Notes under the pieces: generated by a model | What the model was told of the DNA's origin: nothing | The model's database searches: none | Seen by the model: the letters and a program-made list of their open reading frames with translations, nothing else | Shown: positions 11,161 to 21,050 of the stretch, piece by piece | How the letters are laid out: each line of letters opens with the position of its first letter | Numbering within the stretch: position 1 is the first letter of the stretch | Made by a program: the position numbers and the translations under genes | NCBI GenBank assembly: GCA_009859145.1 | Contig: VRVR01000035.1 | Span: 161,978 to 225,977, forward strand | DNA: 64,000 nt | Direction of reading: 5' to 3' | Origin: Andalucia godoyi | Taxonomy: Eukaryota > Discoba > Jakobea > Jakobida > Andaluciidae

Positions 11161-12591
11161 ATGGAGTCAAAGATTGATGAAGAGCGACAAGCAGCGGACC
11201 CTCTGCTGTGTCCAAGTCCGCCCGCTTCTGCGTCATCGCCCATATCGTCTGCAAGTGTGAATTCGTCGTCGCCTGCATACTCGACAGCAGCAGACGATGA
11301 GCGCGAACCGCCATTTGGATTTTTGTTTGCGTTTGTTTCAACAACAAACTCGCTTTTTGGAACGGGTGTGTTTTTTGTTGCGTGGGTCTTCCAAGAGTGC
11401 GGGACGTTTGCATCAGGGCTGTGGTTTCTTATCCAGGGCCTGCTGTTCGGAATCTCAATGTTGCTGCTTGCGGAATCCCTAGCGCGGGCAGAAGCTCTCG
11501 AGCAAGTTCGTTCGATACTAACAAGCGGCGGAATGCTACGCTCGGGTAATGTGCGCTGCTCACTCGGAGACGAGGTTCACGGCGTGGCGTACGTATGCAA
11601 GGTCTTTTGTGGAATGCACGTGGTTGCGCTGTGGAATCTGTTTTCGTTTGCGATTGCAGGTGCGAAGATGTTGTTGTTTGGGTGTGTGTGGATGGCGTCG
11701 TTTCCGCAAGTGTCAAATACTCGGTGGGTTGCTCACTCGGATGTGTATGCGCTTCTTGCACTTGCATTGTCGATTACGATACTGTTGTCAATTGGGATAT
11801 CATTGCAGCTGCGAGGACAGGTTTTCTTGGCTACTTGCGCAACTCTTGCGTTTATCGGAATGCTGATTGCCATGGTGGCATCGGTGGATTCGACCGAGTT
11901 TGAGGGCTCCTTCGAATGGATTCATGCTAAAAAAATTGGGAAGCTGGCCTCGTTCTCTGCGCTGGCGTTCACAAATCATCAGCATGCGTCATCCCTCACT
12001 CGAACTCTCAAGAACAAGGACTCTATCACAAGACTGTACGCATTTGCATTCTTTGTTGTCGGCCTCCTGTACGTCTTCTTCGGAGTTTTGTTTTCACGGT
12101 TGTTTGGAAACTCGATTGAAATGATGCTTCCCGACAATGTTCCCACACATACTGGCACAGTTTCCTTGGCGGTTCGATACTGCCTGCAGATTATGTGTCT
12201 GCTGAACATCTTGTCGTCGTTTCCGTTCCAAGCTACAACGGCAGGAAATGTTCTCTTGGAATGCATGCCGTCTGAAATGGCGAAAAAATGCTCAAGACGT
12301 CTTGTTCGAGTCTTTTGCTCTCTTCTGTTTATTGGTGTTGTGTACGTTATCCGCGACCTGACCTCAGCTCTCGAATGGGTTGGCATTGGGTGCATTGTGT
12401 TCGTCCTGATCTTGACTCCTCTAATACATCTGCGTACCGCAAATGTGTCTGCAAATGTGCTGGGCGGAACTCGCAAGCATCCATATGCGGGTCCGTTTGC
12501 GAAACCTGCGTTTGTGTACTTTATGTGTCTGTTTGGAGTCGTTAGCCTCGTTTTCAACATTCCACCGTTGTACCAGGCGTTGCCTGCCTAA
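11161..12591 (+). CDS. Amino-acid/auxin permease-like transporter (AAAP superfamily)
   Basis: The product is 476 residues and encoded without introns. A 55-residue Ser/Pro-rich cytosolic N-terminus is followed by about 11 hydrophobic segments. The first (around 58-80) has the small-residue pattern TTNSLFGTGVFF, which suits the unwound helix 1 of APC-fold carriers. The overall plan matches the SLC36/SLC38 or vacuolar Avt-like group, which moves neutral amino acids across plasma or lysosomal membranes. Substrate and location cannot be told from sequence. The start is the first ATG, right after the telomere-like repeats. The gene is divergent to ABCE1. Confidence 0.75.
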   Translation: MESKIDEERQAADPLLCPSPPASASSPISSASVNSSSPAYSTAADDEREPPFGFLFAFVSTTNSLFGTGVFFVAWVFQECGTFASGLWFLIQGLLFGISMLLLAESLARAEALEQVRSILTSGGMLRSGNVRCSLGDEVHGVAYVCKVFCGMHVVALWNLFSFAIAGAKMLLFGCVWMASFPQVSNTRWVAHSDVYALLALALSITILLSIGISLQLRGQVFLATCATLAFIGMLIAMVASVDSTEFEGSFEWIHAKKIGKLASFSALAFTNHQHASSLTRTLKNKDSITRLYAFAFFVVGLLYVFFGVLFSRLFGNSIEMMLPDNVPTHTGTVSLAVRYCLQIMCLLNILSSFPFQATTAGNVLLECMPSEMAKKCSRRLVRVFCSLLFIGVVYVIRDLTSALEWVGIGCIVFVLILTPLIHLRTANVSANVLGGTRKHPYAGPFAKPAFVYFMCLFGVVSLVFNIPPLYQALPA

Positions 12592-12774
12592 GCGATCGCT
12601 TGTAACCCCTCGCCCACCCACCCTCTCTCCACACTACTCTCTCGTGTCTACTGTTTGCTTTTACCTTTGTGCCATGTTGTGTATTGCGACGTTGCAATGA
12701 CTATTCATCCGTTTACCACGTGCTGGCTGTTACAGAGGGGGAGGGGAGATGACTAGGTGTAGAAACCAGCCTCG

Positions 12775-14637
12775 TCAATATCCGTGTGTTTGACTGCTAA
12801 GCGCCGGAAATCCTTTTTGATCTCCACGAAATCGAGCGAGAGACACGTGTCTGGAGTGGCTGACCGGGCTCTGGTATGGCGAAACTGCGCGAGGCTGGAC
12901 CATGGCAGGAAACTGCCTGTTTTGGCCCCGAAACGGTGTCATGTCATCACTTCCGAACGACTGACGTTGAGCGTCGAATCGATGGTGATGATTTTGGCCA
13001 TGAGACGCAGGTAGTCCCATTGACGCCGGTGATGAGGATGCCGAGAGAAAAGGAGGAGCGTGCTCAAGGTAGGACGAGTATCGAACCGGGGTTTCCACAC
13101 CAACGTTCGGATTTAAAATGAATGTCCCTAGGTGTCGCAAGCCACGAGCATAGTCTTGGAGTTCGAGTGTTTGCTGATAAACGGGATCCTCTTCCGACTG
13201 CTCGTCAGCATCTAGAGGGCGGATCTCAATGCCTCCTGGGATGTTCTTTCCGTTGCGTGACTCCATTCCTTTGTAGTACTCGTGAAGATCGTGGATCTTA
13301 CGGATGGTTTTTCCAATGTTGTCCTTCTTCAGGTGCGTCGACATTTCTTCCATTTCATTCATCATTTCCTCAAAATCGCTTTTTCGTGGCTTGTCATACG
13401 CCTTGTCAAATGGATTTCTTGGCATGGATATGGACCCAGGTACGGTTCTTGTCATCCGCCTGCCTCCATCTGTTCCTGTGTTTTTCCGCGCTCGTGATCC
13501 CAGCCGACTGCGGCCTCGAGATTGTGTTCCCGGGCGGCTCACCACCGGCAGCGTCGATGATTCTGGTAAAGAATCCAAAAAATCCTGCGTCCTTTTCAGC
13601 TTTGCCTCTTCTTCTTCTGTGTACTTTGTTGGGTCTTCTGGACTCTCGTTCTCATTCTCATTCTCATTCTCATTCTCCCTCTTGTCCTTCCCCTTCCCTT
13701 TCTTCTTTCTCTTATCCCTCTTGTTCTTCTCCCCGGTACTCCTTTTTCCTGTCACCGGGGACACCAGCTTCCTCGTTTCTTCTTCTAACTGCAGCTCTTC
13801 TTTCGCACTGTATATTGTCGACAAGTTGCTTGGACCGATGGTTGTGTGGATCGACAGTCCTGGCCCTCTTCTTCCAATCTGCAGCTCCGAGCACCACAGA
13901 ACAAACAGCCGGTCGTGCGCATCCACTCTTGCGTACACGACCATTCTGAACACGTCGTACTCGCTGTTCGAGATCTTCTCCACGTGACGAACAATCGACT
14001 GGCACATCTCGTTGAGCCTGCTGTTCAGTGTGCTGGAACGAACCGAGACCGTACGAGCAACCGAGGCCGATGCTTCGACTGTTGCGCATCTCTCCACGAG
14101 TGGCAAGTGCTTGTCATACAGCAGCCTGTCATTCACTCGCATTTCCGTCTTCACGAATCGTGGAGTCCAGAACACCTGTATCGTGTGATTCGATTTGGAT
14201 CGATCAAGAATTGCGGGTTCGTGAAACATTTGCAACACCACTCGTTCTCGTCTTCTTCCTTTCCGAATGTACTCCACAAGCCCTGCTTGATCAAAGTACT
14301 CTATCTGCAGATACTTGTGATCTCGCTCCTTCTGCACACTGAGCGCGTACGCAATAGGCAGATCCGGTTCACTTTGTACACATTCCGAAAGTCGCGTCCG
14401 GTTGAAATGCTCGAGGACTTCATCGGAATGCAGCCTTGATTTTGACTTTCGGAGTATGGATCCATCCTGCATCGAAGTGAAGTACCATCCGCTAATCGCT
14501 TCGTACCGAATGATAATCGTGTCCGGAATCCGAATGCCGGAGCACGAGTCGCCATTCAGATCCTTCCTCCATAATACTTCGTAAAACCGATCCTGAAGCA
14601 AATCATCTTTCGGGAACCAGTCTGCATGAATGCTCAT
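12775..14637 (-). CDS. Hypothetical protein with conserved-looking N-terminal domain
   Basis: The product is 620 residues from the ATG at 14637; upstream in-frame GTG codons are not credible starts. The N-terminal 260 residues look folded (WYFTSMQDGS, IQVFWTPRFV and a block rich in beta-type residues). A polyampholyte linker follows: Lys-rich, then Glu-Asn repeats, then acidic. The C-terminus is Ser/Arg/Pro-rich with many His and Gln. I do not recognise the family. It lies tandem with Cdc20, whose stop is about 480 bp upstream of this start. Convergent with the permease, 183 bp apart. Confidence 0.7.
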   Translation of the reverse strand: MSIHADWFPKDDLLQDRFYEVLWRKDLNGDSCSGIRIPDTIIIRYEAISGWYFTSMQDGSILRKSKSRLHSDEVLEHFNRTRLSECVQSEPDLPIAYALSVQKERDHKYLQIEYFDQAGLVEYIRKGRRRERVVLQMFHEPAILDRSKSNHTIQVFWTPRFVKTEMRVNDRLLYDKHLPLVERCATVEASASVARTVSVRSSTLNSRLNEMCQSIVRHVEKISNSEYDVFRMVVYARVDAHDRLFVLWCSELQIGRRGPGLSIHTTIGPSNLSTIYSAKEELQLEEETRKLVSPVTGKRSTGEKNKRDKRKKKGKGKDKRENENENENENESPEDPTKYTEEEEAKLKRTQDFLDSLPESSTLPVVSRPGTQSRGRSRLGSRARKNTGTDGGRRMTRTVPGSISMPRNPFDKAYDKPRKSDFEEMMNEMEEMSTHLKKDNIGKTIRKIHDLHEYYKGMESRNGKNIPGGIEIRPLDADEQSEEDPVYQQTLELQDYARGLRHLGTFILNPNVGVETPVRYSSYLEHAPPFLSASSSPASMGLPASHGQNHHHRFDAQRQSFGSDDMTPFRGQNRQFPAMVQPRAVSPYQSPVSHSRHVSLARFRGDQKGFPALSSQTHGY

Positions 14638-15119
14638 CTTTCCTTGGTTTTTTGTTTTTGTTTTTGTTTTGGTTCCTCTGTTCGTTTTTTCCACCCACTG
14701 CGCTTTCCCGTCTGCTGCTGTCGTCCACCCTTCACAAAGCCATCCCCTGCGTTGTTCGGCGTGTTCCTATCTCTGTTTTTTTAAAATTATCAAGAATCAA
14801 TTCATACATATATAATTTATACATATATAACATATAACATATAATATATAATATTAAATTTAAAAAATAAAAAAGCATTTATTTCAATGAAATTCCCATC
14901 TCCATCACAGGCGTTTGATAAAATGTTACCTGTGGGGTGTGGACATGCCCGACTGTTGATAAGCATCTGTAGCAGCTGCTGTACATTCGAAGGCATCCGA
15001 AGAAGCAGTCGTCTCTCTCTCTCTCTCTCTCTCTACGGCCAAAAAAAAAAAGATGAAACCAATCGAGGTGGGAATACTGTTTATGGGACTTTTATATCTA
15101 TGAAGGACATACTTACAAC
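14638..15119. other. Spacer between two reverse-strand genes
   Basis: It contains a very A/T-rich block with TATA/CATATAA-like repeats at 14805-14875, suited to a 3' flank or promoter of the gene at 14637, and a (CT)n run at 15012-15034. No gene is seen. Confidence 0.5.
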
Positions 15120-16403
15120 TTATCGAATGTTCATGGAGCGCATCAGCGAGCCCTGCATTGCTTGCGCCTTTGACTTTTCTGGGGCCGCGAAGACCTTCCA
15201 GAACCGAAGCGACTCGTCGCCAGCGCCCGAAACAACTGTAGTTCCATCTGGAGAAAGAGCGAGATGCAAGACACGACTTGTGTGGCCCGTCAGTTCGGCG
15301 ACCTTTGTCAGCGACGGATACTTCCACACACACAGCTGATTGAGCGAGAACCCGTGGCTCGTCACCAGTTCACGGTCGTGCGGGTTCCACATAATCGCAC
15401 ACACCTGGCTCTGAGTGTCTACAGATGATACGCACGCCCCGGTCTGTGTGTTCCAGAATCGAAGCGTGCGATCTGCTGTTCCGCCTCCCGACGCCAACAG
15501 ACCTTGTTGCCACGGGCACCACGCAAGCGCCTTGACCGCGGCGGTGTGCTCGGTCTTCGTGAACTTGGGTGTCTCTTCGAACCCATCGTAGATGTTCAGG
15601 ATGTTGTCGTTGCCACCCGATGCAAGCTGCGTCCCATCGGTCGACCACTTTAGCCCGCAGACTTCTTGGGTATGGCCTCGGAGAGTGGCAAGTCTGTGCT
15701 GGGCAATTCGGACATCATGATGCATAATCGACGCATCCTTGGACCCAGAGCTCAGAATGTGTGCGTTCCAGGCCAATGACGATACCCGGCCTGTGTGGCC
15801 CTTCATGGACCGCACTTGGCGCTCGGACCTGACATCCCAAAGCTGGACATCCGAGTGGTTGGTTCCGACAGCGAGATAGTCTCCAGAAGCGGTCCATGCG
15901 ACAGACGTTACGGAATCGCCATCCGCCGCCACCCGAAGAAGCTCCTTTGCTTCACATGTCTCGCCGTTCCACACATAGACAGACTGTCCAAGCGCGACTG
16001 CCAGGTTGTTTTGCGAAGACCAGTCGAGAAGGTTCAGATAAAAGTCATCGCGAAGCTCAGGTGCATCGAGGATGCGCATAGGTGTCGATGCGATGTGACG
16101 CGTGTTTCGGGCAGACGCAAGCTTTTGTGCAGAGGCAGCAGAGGCCGCAGAGTTTGCAGAGTACATGACTCGTAGGTTGGAGGATTGAGATGCAGCAGCA
16201 GAAGAAGGAGTCGGGGCTTTGTTGCGGAATGCGAGGACCTTGGATTGAGAGTCCAGCTGCAGAGTTGTTTTAAGGCCAGAGGTATATTCATTTTCATTAG
16301 GTGTGGACTCGGAGCTCATGATGCTCGACGTCGACAGAGCCAGCCGAGATGCATCCATATCCATGGAGTTTCGATTCGGAATAAAACGATCTGGAGTGGA
16401 CAT
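15120..16403 (-). CDS. CDC20: Cdc20-type activator of the anaphase-promoting complex
   Basis: The product is 427 residues. Cdc20 recruits substrates to the APC/C ubiquitin ligase and is held by the spindle checkpoint. The C-box DRFIPNR lies at residues 5-11, and the KVLAFRNKAP segment matches the Cdc20 KILR/MIM region. Seven WD40 repeats follow, opening with the family's DDFYLNLLDW and including the typical TNHSDVQLWD and CVWKYP motifs. The C-terminus ends in the Ile-Arg tail that docks on APC3. These features favour Cdc20 over Cdh1. The N-terminus is unusually short, with only four residues before the C-box and no KEN box or Cry box visible. Upstream in-frame Met codons lie in the 5' (GA)n region and are rejected. 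No introns. Confidence 0.93.
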   Translation of the reverse strand: MSTPDRFIPNRNSMDMDASRLALSTSSIMSSESTPNENEYTSGLKTTLQLDSQSKVLAFRNKAPTPSSAAASQSSNLRVMYSANSAASAASAQKLASARNTRHIASTPMRILDAPELRDDFYLNLLDWSSQNNLAVALGQSVYVWNGETCEAKELLRVAADGDSVTSVAWTASGDYLAVGTNHSDVQLWDVRSERQVRSMKGHTGRVSSLAWNAHILSSGSKDASIMHHDVRIAQHRLATLRGHTQEVCGLKWSTDGTQLASGGNDNILNIYDGFEETPKFTKTEHTAAVKALAWCPWQQGLLASGGGTADRTLRFWNTQTGACVSSVDTQSQVCAIMWNPHDRELVTSHGFSLNQLCVWKYPSLTKVAELTGHTSRVLHLALSPDGTTVVSGAGDESLRFWKVFAAPEKSKAQAMQGSLMRSMNIR

Positions 16404-16512
16404 GATTTCACGCAACTTGAATTCTCTTTGTTTTCTTTTTCTTTTTTTCTTTTCCCCCCTTCTTTCTTTGGATTGGTTTGGTTCTTTGAATACGCACTTG
16501 AACAGGAGTTTC

Positions 16513-16577
<65 letters not shown>

Positions 16578-17103
16578 ATGATTACAGCGTACACAGCAAT
16601 TAGAATACAGGAGAAAGAACAAGAAAAAGAAAAGGCAAAACAGTCCACACTGCGTCGGAAAGAAAAAGTGATTAAACAAAAAAAATAATAAAATATACAT
16701 AAATAACACAAAACAAAATCGAAGCACTGCGTTCGGTTCGTGAAACAGCTTGGTGCGGCGAATTCCAGGAAAGAGAGCGGTTTCCCCCGTATCGTTTGCC
16801 TGAAAAGGAAAATATGCGCAATCAAAAATTTAAAAAAAAGGTCCGGCAGGTTGCAGTCTATCGGAGACTCCAGGAAAGCGTTCACCACGATGTCCGCCTG
16901 CACACGGAAATGTCCGCCTGCTGTAATCTACTCGCATGGAACTTCGAAGAGCGTACAGTAGACATTTCCAATGAGGAACCGTGCTGGAAGTGCATGAGAG
17001 GTGTCCACTGTCGATCCAAAAGGGATTATTTCTCGCGCATCGCAGAGACAGAAGCAGAAATAGTTGGATCGAGGCATGCAAAGAAAAAAACAACGGAAGA
17101 AAA
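16404..17103. promoter_or_regulatory. Divergent region, Cdc20 / MFS transporter
   Basis: It holds the long (TC)n tract at 16511-16575, an A/T-rich part around 16610-16710 and a direct repeat ATGTCCGCCTGC near 16889 and 16911. No convincing gene is seen. Confidence 0.45.
16511..16575. repeat. (TC)n microsatellite
   Basis: Nearly perfect TC repeat with one A interruption, about 110 bases upstream of the Cdc20 ATG, so the transcript strand would read (GA)n in the 5' UTR or promoter. Confidence 0.95.
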
Positions 17104-18807
17104 ATGGAGCATCATGACGCCAGTATGACTGAATCTCGTACAATTGCAGAATCAGGATCAGGATCGGGATCAGGATCGGGATCAGGATCAGCGTCCCCGA
17201 CTGCATCTGCGTCTCCAGGGCAGAGCTTTGCGGTGACGGAGCACTTGAGTCATCATGCCGCGTCGTCGTCGTCGTCGTCGTCGATGTCGGTCGCAAGTAT
17301 AGAGTTCGCGAGTGCGCCGCCGGTCATCGAGGGATTTCCTCTGCGCAAGATTCTCGTTGCACTGTTCGTGTACGTCAACTTTGGACTTGCACTCACGTTT
17401 CCGGGACCGGCGCTTGGCGACTTCAAGGCTGCGTTTCATGTGTCCACCGACACCGTTGGCTTGATTCTCGGTGTTGTGTTTCTTGGGATGATCATTGGCA
17501 CTGTGGCGTTGATGGTCCCGGAGTCTACGTACAACAGGAAAATAGGAAAATCAAAGCATCATGCTCGTCGCATCCTCTTTTGGGGGCTTTCCATCACGAT
17601 TGTTTCGTTTCTCTTGATGGCAGTAGTTCCGACGTCCTGGGGATTTTCTTTGTTCTTGCTCCTGTGGGTGTTTGCGGGAATTGGGTTTGCCGGTTTCGAC
17701 ATTGGAACAAACTCGGCGGTGTCCGACATGAACCTCCAGAAGTCGAATGCTGCGTTTTCACTGCTCCATTTGGGGTTTGGAATAGGCGCAATGGCCTGTC
17801 CGTTCATCTACACACTGCTTTCGGAATCCAACGACGGAGACTACAGACCGTATGTTTGGTTTTTAATCGCGTCTTCCGTGATCGCGTTCGCGTGCGTGTG
17901 GGCAACTGAGCTTTTGCCAGCCGAAATTATCGCCTATCGGCGCAATCAAGACGAGTTGGAAAGGCTGTCTTCACGGCAGGAAAGAAACATAGACTCTTTT
18001 CTCTTTTTGAAAAAGCTGCTTCGCTCGTACGGATACTGGCTCGTGATGCTCTGTGTGCTCGTGTACAATGCTGCAGAGCTGATGATCGGCGGCTGGATCT
18101 TCTCGCTCTGTGAGGAATACGGCGGCTCTTCCACGCAATCGGCACTCGCCACTACGCTCTTCTGGGGCGGACTATCCGGAGGAAGACTTTTGCTGGCGGT
18201 TGCTTCCGAGCGGTTTCCTCGCCTTCAGGGCCCAATGATGGCCACCAAATTGGTTACTGGCATGGGGGCTGTTGCTTCCGTGCTGGCGTTTATGATTGTG
18301 GTCGACCCTTCTATGCCCATAGTGCTCCTCTCCACCTTCCTGTCGGGAGTTGCTCTCGCAGGCATCTTCCCAATGATTGTTGCCTTTAGTGCAGAGGCCT
18401 TTGTCGATCCAGTTGACAATTCCACCAGCATGTCCATCGCAGGTATCATCATTGGAGCCAATGTCGGGGGCTTGATTTTTCCACCGCTTGTCGGAATCAT
18501 CGCCGAGGTACTTACCATTCGTTTTGCTCTGCTGTTGTCCTCTGCATGTCTTCTGGGTGTCGTGCTCTTCTCAACCTTGTTCCGAAAGTATGCCAAGGCA
18601 TACAGGCTATTCGATGCAGTATCCGCGGTCTCTGCGTCTTCCACGGCTAACATGCTCAGTTCCGACGGCGTCGATCTTTCAAGCTCGATGCACATCATGG
18701 ATAAGTCCTCAAAATACCCAAATGTCCGCCATCTTACTGCAGAAGAAACCTCTTCTCTCAACAACCGCTCCAGTTCCAACTCCAATGACAACCCAAGCAG
18801 CATATGA
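17104..18807 (+). CDS. Major facilitator superfamily transporter
   Basis: The product is 567 residues from the first in-frame ATG (17104); the frame is open upstream but only from GTG. The N-terminus is a Ser/Gly tract from a GGATCA-type hexamer. Twelve membrane segments follow, from about residue 80. The first helix pair LALTFPGPALGDF and the segment GFAGFDIGTNSAVSDM, with a later NAAELMIGGWIFSL, recall the FucP/MFSD4-like sugar-proton symporter group. That substrate assignment is inference. The C-terminus is Ser-rich and cytosolic. Tandem with Bet3 downstream, with 862 bp between them. Confidence 0.8.
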   Translation: MEHHDASMTESRTIAESGSGSGSGSGSGSASPTASASPGQSFAVTEHLSHHAASSSSSSSMSVASIEFASAPPVIEGFPLRKILVALFVYVNFGLALTFPGPALGDFKAAFHVSTDTVGLILGVVFLGMIIGTVALMVPESTYNRKIGKSKHHARRILFWGLSITIVSFLLMAVVPTSWGFSLFLLLWVFAGIGFAGFDIGTNSAVSDMNLQKSNAAFSLLHLGFGIGAMACPFIYTLLSESNDGDYRPYVWFLIASSVIAFACVWATELLPAEIIAYRRNQDELERLSSRQERNIDSFLFLKKLLRSYGYWLVMLCVLVYNAAELMIGGWIFSLCEEYGGSSTQSALATTLFWGGLSGGRLLLAVASERFPRLQGPMMATKLVTGMGAVASVLAFMIVVDPSMPIVLLSTFLSGVALAGIFPMIVAFSAEAFVDPVDNSTSMSIAGIIIGANVGGLIFPPLVGIIAEVLTIRFALLLSSACLLGVVLFSTLFRKYAKAYRLFDAVSAVSASSTANMLSSDGVDLSSSMHIMDKSSKYPNVRHLTAEETSSLNNRSSSNSNDNPSSI

Positions 18808-19517
18808 ACGAAGAACCGCTGGGACGAAAAATGAGCAATCGTCATGCATCAAAGTCCACAGAATGGCAAGCGAATTGATTGTATTTTCGGGTGTCGTCAT
18901 TTCCCAAAGTTAACAAATATCAACAGGGTTTACATTGCACGTGACGCATTGTTCTATTATTATTTCTTCTTCTTCTTCTGTCTTGCCACATGGAATCCCT
19001 GATGTACGCGACGTCGAGAAGTTAGCGGGGGGCTTCAACAGCGGGTGATGCGCAAAACACAAGAGTTTACGGGCTGCCAGGTCAGGTCACGGTCGCCACG
19101 GAAGAATACACTCGCAAGACATGCGGACTGCGTGGTTGCATGATTCACCCGTCACTCGGGTGCGCGTCATTGGAGCAGTGGAGCGTGTAGCATTTGTCTT
19201 GCAAACGTCGAAGTGCGTGTTTAGCGTCTACCGCCCCTTCCCCGGTACTGCAGCGGCATTGATGATGATGCGCAGTCATTGGTCAGCGATGGCCATGTAT
19301 GATCAGTGTACAATGCAGACACCAGGTGATTTAATGACGCGTGGCACAACCCCAATCCGATTCATCTGCCGTAAAAAAGAAATCCACAACACACGTTATC
19401 AAAAGCCTGGAGAAAATTACTTTTCTGGAGGTGGTGACCTTCCAATGAACAAGCAGTCATCGAGAAGAGAGAGAGAGAGAGAGTGAGAGTGAGAGAGAGA
19501 GGGGAGAGAGAGAGAGA

Positions 19518-19560
<43 letters not shown>

Positions 19561-19669
19561 AGAGAGAGAGAGAGTGTGAGAGTGAGAGAGAAAGACAATA
19601 AGATTGGCATAATCATCAAAGAATAGGAAGGAGAAGTGGTAGAAACATAAAAAAGGAGAGAACAGCAAA
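18808..19669. other. Spacer between MFS gene and Bet3
   Basis: Same-strand intergenic region. I found no tRNA or ORF worth reporting. The last third is dominated by interrupted (GA)n at 19462-19593. Confidence 0.5.
19462..19593. repeat. Interrupted (GA)n microsatellite
   Basis: About 130 bases of GA with GT, GG and GAGT interruptions, ending about 75 bases before the Bet3 ATG, so probably in its 5' UTR or promoter. Confidence 0.95.
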
Positions 19670-20254
19670 ATGTCGTCACAAACGGGACTTACTCCGCAGC
19701 AAAAGGCTCTTCAGCGAACTGGTGAAACGGCGTATGCAAAGATGGAGAAAGTGAATGCGGAGCTTTTCCTATTCACGTACGGCGCGCTGGTTTCGCAGCT
19801 GCTGCAGGACTTGAACGATGTCACGGAGGTGAACACGCAGATTGAGAAAATGGGATTCAATATCGGGACGCGGCTCATCGAGGAGTTTCTTGCAAAGTCG
19901 GGGGTTTCTGGATGCAAGTCGTTTGAAGAAACGGGAGAAACGATTGCGCGCGTTGCATGCAAGATGTTCCTTGGAGTTACTGGATACACGCGCAACTGGT
20001 CTGCGGACAAGCAGACATTCTCACTTGTGATTGATGAAAACCCGCTCTGTGAGTTTGTCGAGATTCCAGAACATGCGCATGGACTGCTCTATTCCAACAT
20101 CATCTGCGGCGTGATTCGAGGTGCTCTCGAGGCGTTGCAGCTTATTGTGCAGGTCAGGGTGCTCAAAGATGTGTTGCGAGATGACGAAACAAACGAGTTT
20201 GAAGTCAAGCTCATACAAGTCAATGAAGAGCAGTTCTTTGGAGACGATGATTAA
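19670..20254 (+). CDS. TRAPPC3: TRAPP complex subunit 3 (Bet3)
   Basis: The product is 194 residues, near the family's usual 180-190. Bet3 is a core subunit of the TRAPP tethering complexes, which activate Rab1/Ypt1 at the Golgi. The characteristic sequence is present throughout: FLFTYGALV near the start, GFNIGTRLIEEFLAKS, KMFLGVT, NPLCEFVEIPE and YSNIICGVIRGALEAL. Cys82 (SGCKSF) aligns with the palmitoylated cysteine of animal and yeast Bet3. The C-terminus ends in an acidic FFGDDD tail. The start is preceded by an A-rich context (GCAAAATG). No introns. Confidence 0.96.
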   Translation: MSSQTGLTPQQKALQRTGETAYAKMEKVNAELFLFTYGALVSQLLQDLNDVTEVNTQIEKMGFNIGTRLIEEFLAKSGVSGCKSFEETGETIARVACKMFLGVTGYTRNWSADKQTFSLVIDENPLCEFVEIPEHAHGLLYSNIICGVIRGALEALQLIVQVRVLKDVLRDDETNEFEVKLIQVNEEQFFGDDD

Positions 20255-20317
20255 GCCACGTGCTCGGTAAAACGGTTTCTTATTTCAAAATAATAACAAC
20301 AACAATAATAATAATAT

Positions 20318-20350
20318 GAAGAAGAAGAAGAAGAAGAAGAAGAAGAAGAA
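20318..20350. repeat. (GAA)n trinucleotide repeat
   Basis: Eleven GAA units between the convergent Bet3 and PITH genes. Confidence 0.95.
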
Positions 20351-20405
20351 AATAAATAATGGAATACGTAATTTCAATAATAAACTTTGCGTGATATGCT
20401 TTGGT

Positions 20406-21050
20406 TTACACAGCCGAGTTCCACGCGGTCTTTCTCGCGTCCTCGACCTGGGTGCCTTTCGACACAGGTGTGACTTCATACACTGCATGGACAACCTCTC
20501 TTCGGTGCCCCGTTGCTTCTCCAAACAAGCCAATGTACCCTACTCGCAGCTTCCCGTCCGCGACCGCGGCGCCGCCGTCTGCCCTGAAATAGAGGGCGAG
20601 GTGACTTACGTTTTGGAACTTTGCTGGTTTCACCGGGTACAAAACCTCGTGTGACTGCGATCCCGGAGCTGACAAGTCGATGATCTGTGCCGCCGTCTTG
20701 TGCTCCACATTGTCGAAATCCACAGAGTCGTCATTCACAAACACGCTAACTTGCCGAACGAGCATCTCGAGCTCTGAGTTCCCTACGATCATGATATGCC
20801 TGAGCTTCACCGTGCACGCGAGCGGGATGTGGACGATAAACTCCGGGTCGTCGTCTGCCTCGAAATAAGGATGCAGCACGGACCGCAGCTCATATGGCTT
20901 CGTGAACACCGGCTGTAGTGGAGTCCGCGAGCACACCCCAAATGCTGACAGCCGCGCAACATCAATCACGGACTGCACGCTTGGCGGCGGATGAGACGCG
21001 TCGACATGCTCGCCCGTTCCATGGTCATGCCCGCACGCACAACGAGCCAT
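20406..21050 (-). CDS. PITH-domain protein (PITHD1-like)
   Basis: The product is 214 residues. The N-terminus MARCACGHDHG matches the Cys/His start typical of PITHD1. The PITH beta-sandwich follows: EFIVHIPLACTVKLRHIMIVG, VEHKTAAQI, and the C-terminal LRVGYIGLFGEATGHRREVVHAVYE in short consensus blocks. PITH domains occur with thioredoxin in TXNL1 and bind the 26S proteasome; PITHD1 is the thioredoxin-free form. The start is the ATG at 21050; GTG codons upstream in frame are ignored. Convergent with Bet3 (151 bp apart). No introns. Confidence 0.9.
   Translation of the reverse strand: MARCACGHDHGTGEHVDASHPPPSVQSVIDVARLSAFGVCSRTPLQPVFTKPYELRSVLHPYFEADDDPEFIVHIPLACTVKLRHIMIVGNSELEMLVRQVSVFVNDDSVDFDNVEHKTAAQIIDLSAPGSQSHEVLYPVKPAKFQNVSHLALYFRADGGAAVADGKLRVGYIGLFGEATGHRREVVHAVYEVTPVSKGTQVEDARKTAWNSAV

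Noticed and set aside
16316-16903. Frames running through the (TC)n tract encoding Arg-Glu or Leu-Ser repeats
   Set aside because: Dinucleotide repeats are open in several frames by nature; no independent coding signal.
18808-19461. Search for tRNA genes in this and other spacers
   Set aside because: No cloverleaf with a proper B-box-like arm was found; GGTTCAA-like strings elsewhere lie inside coding sequence.
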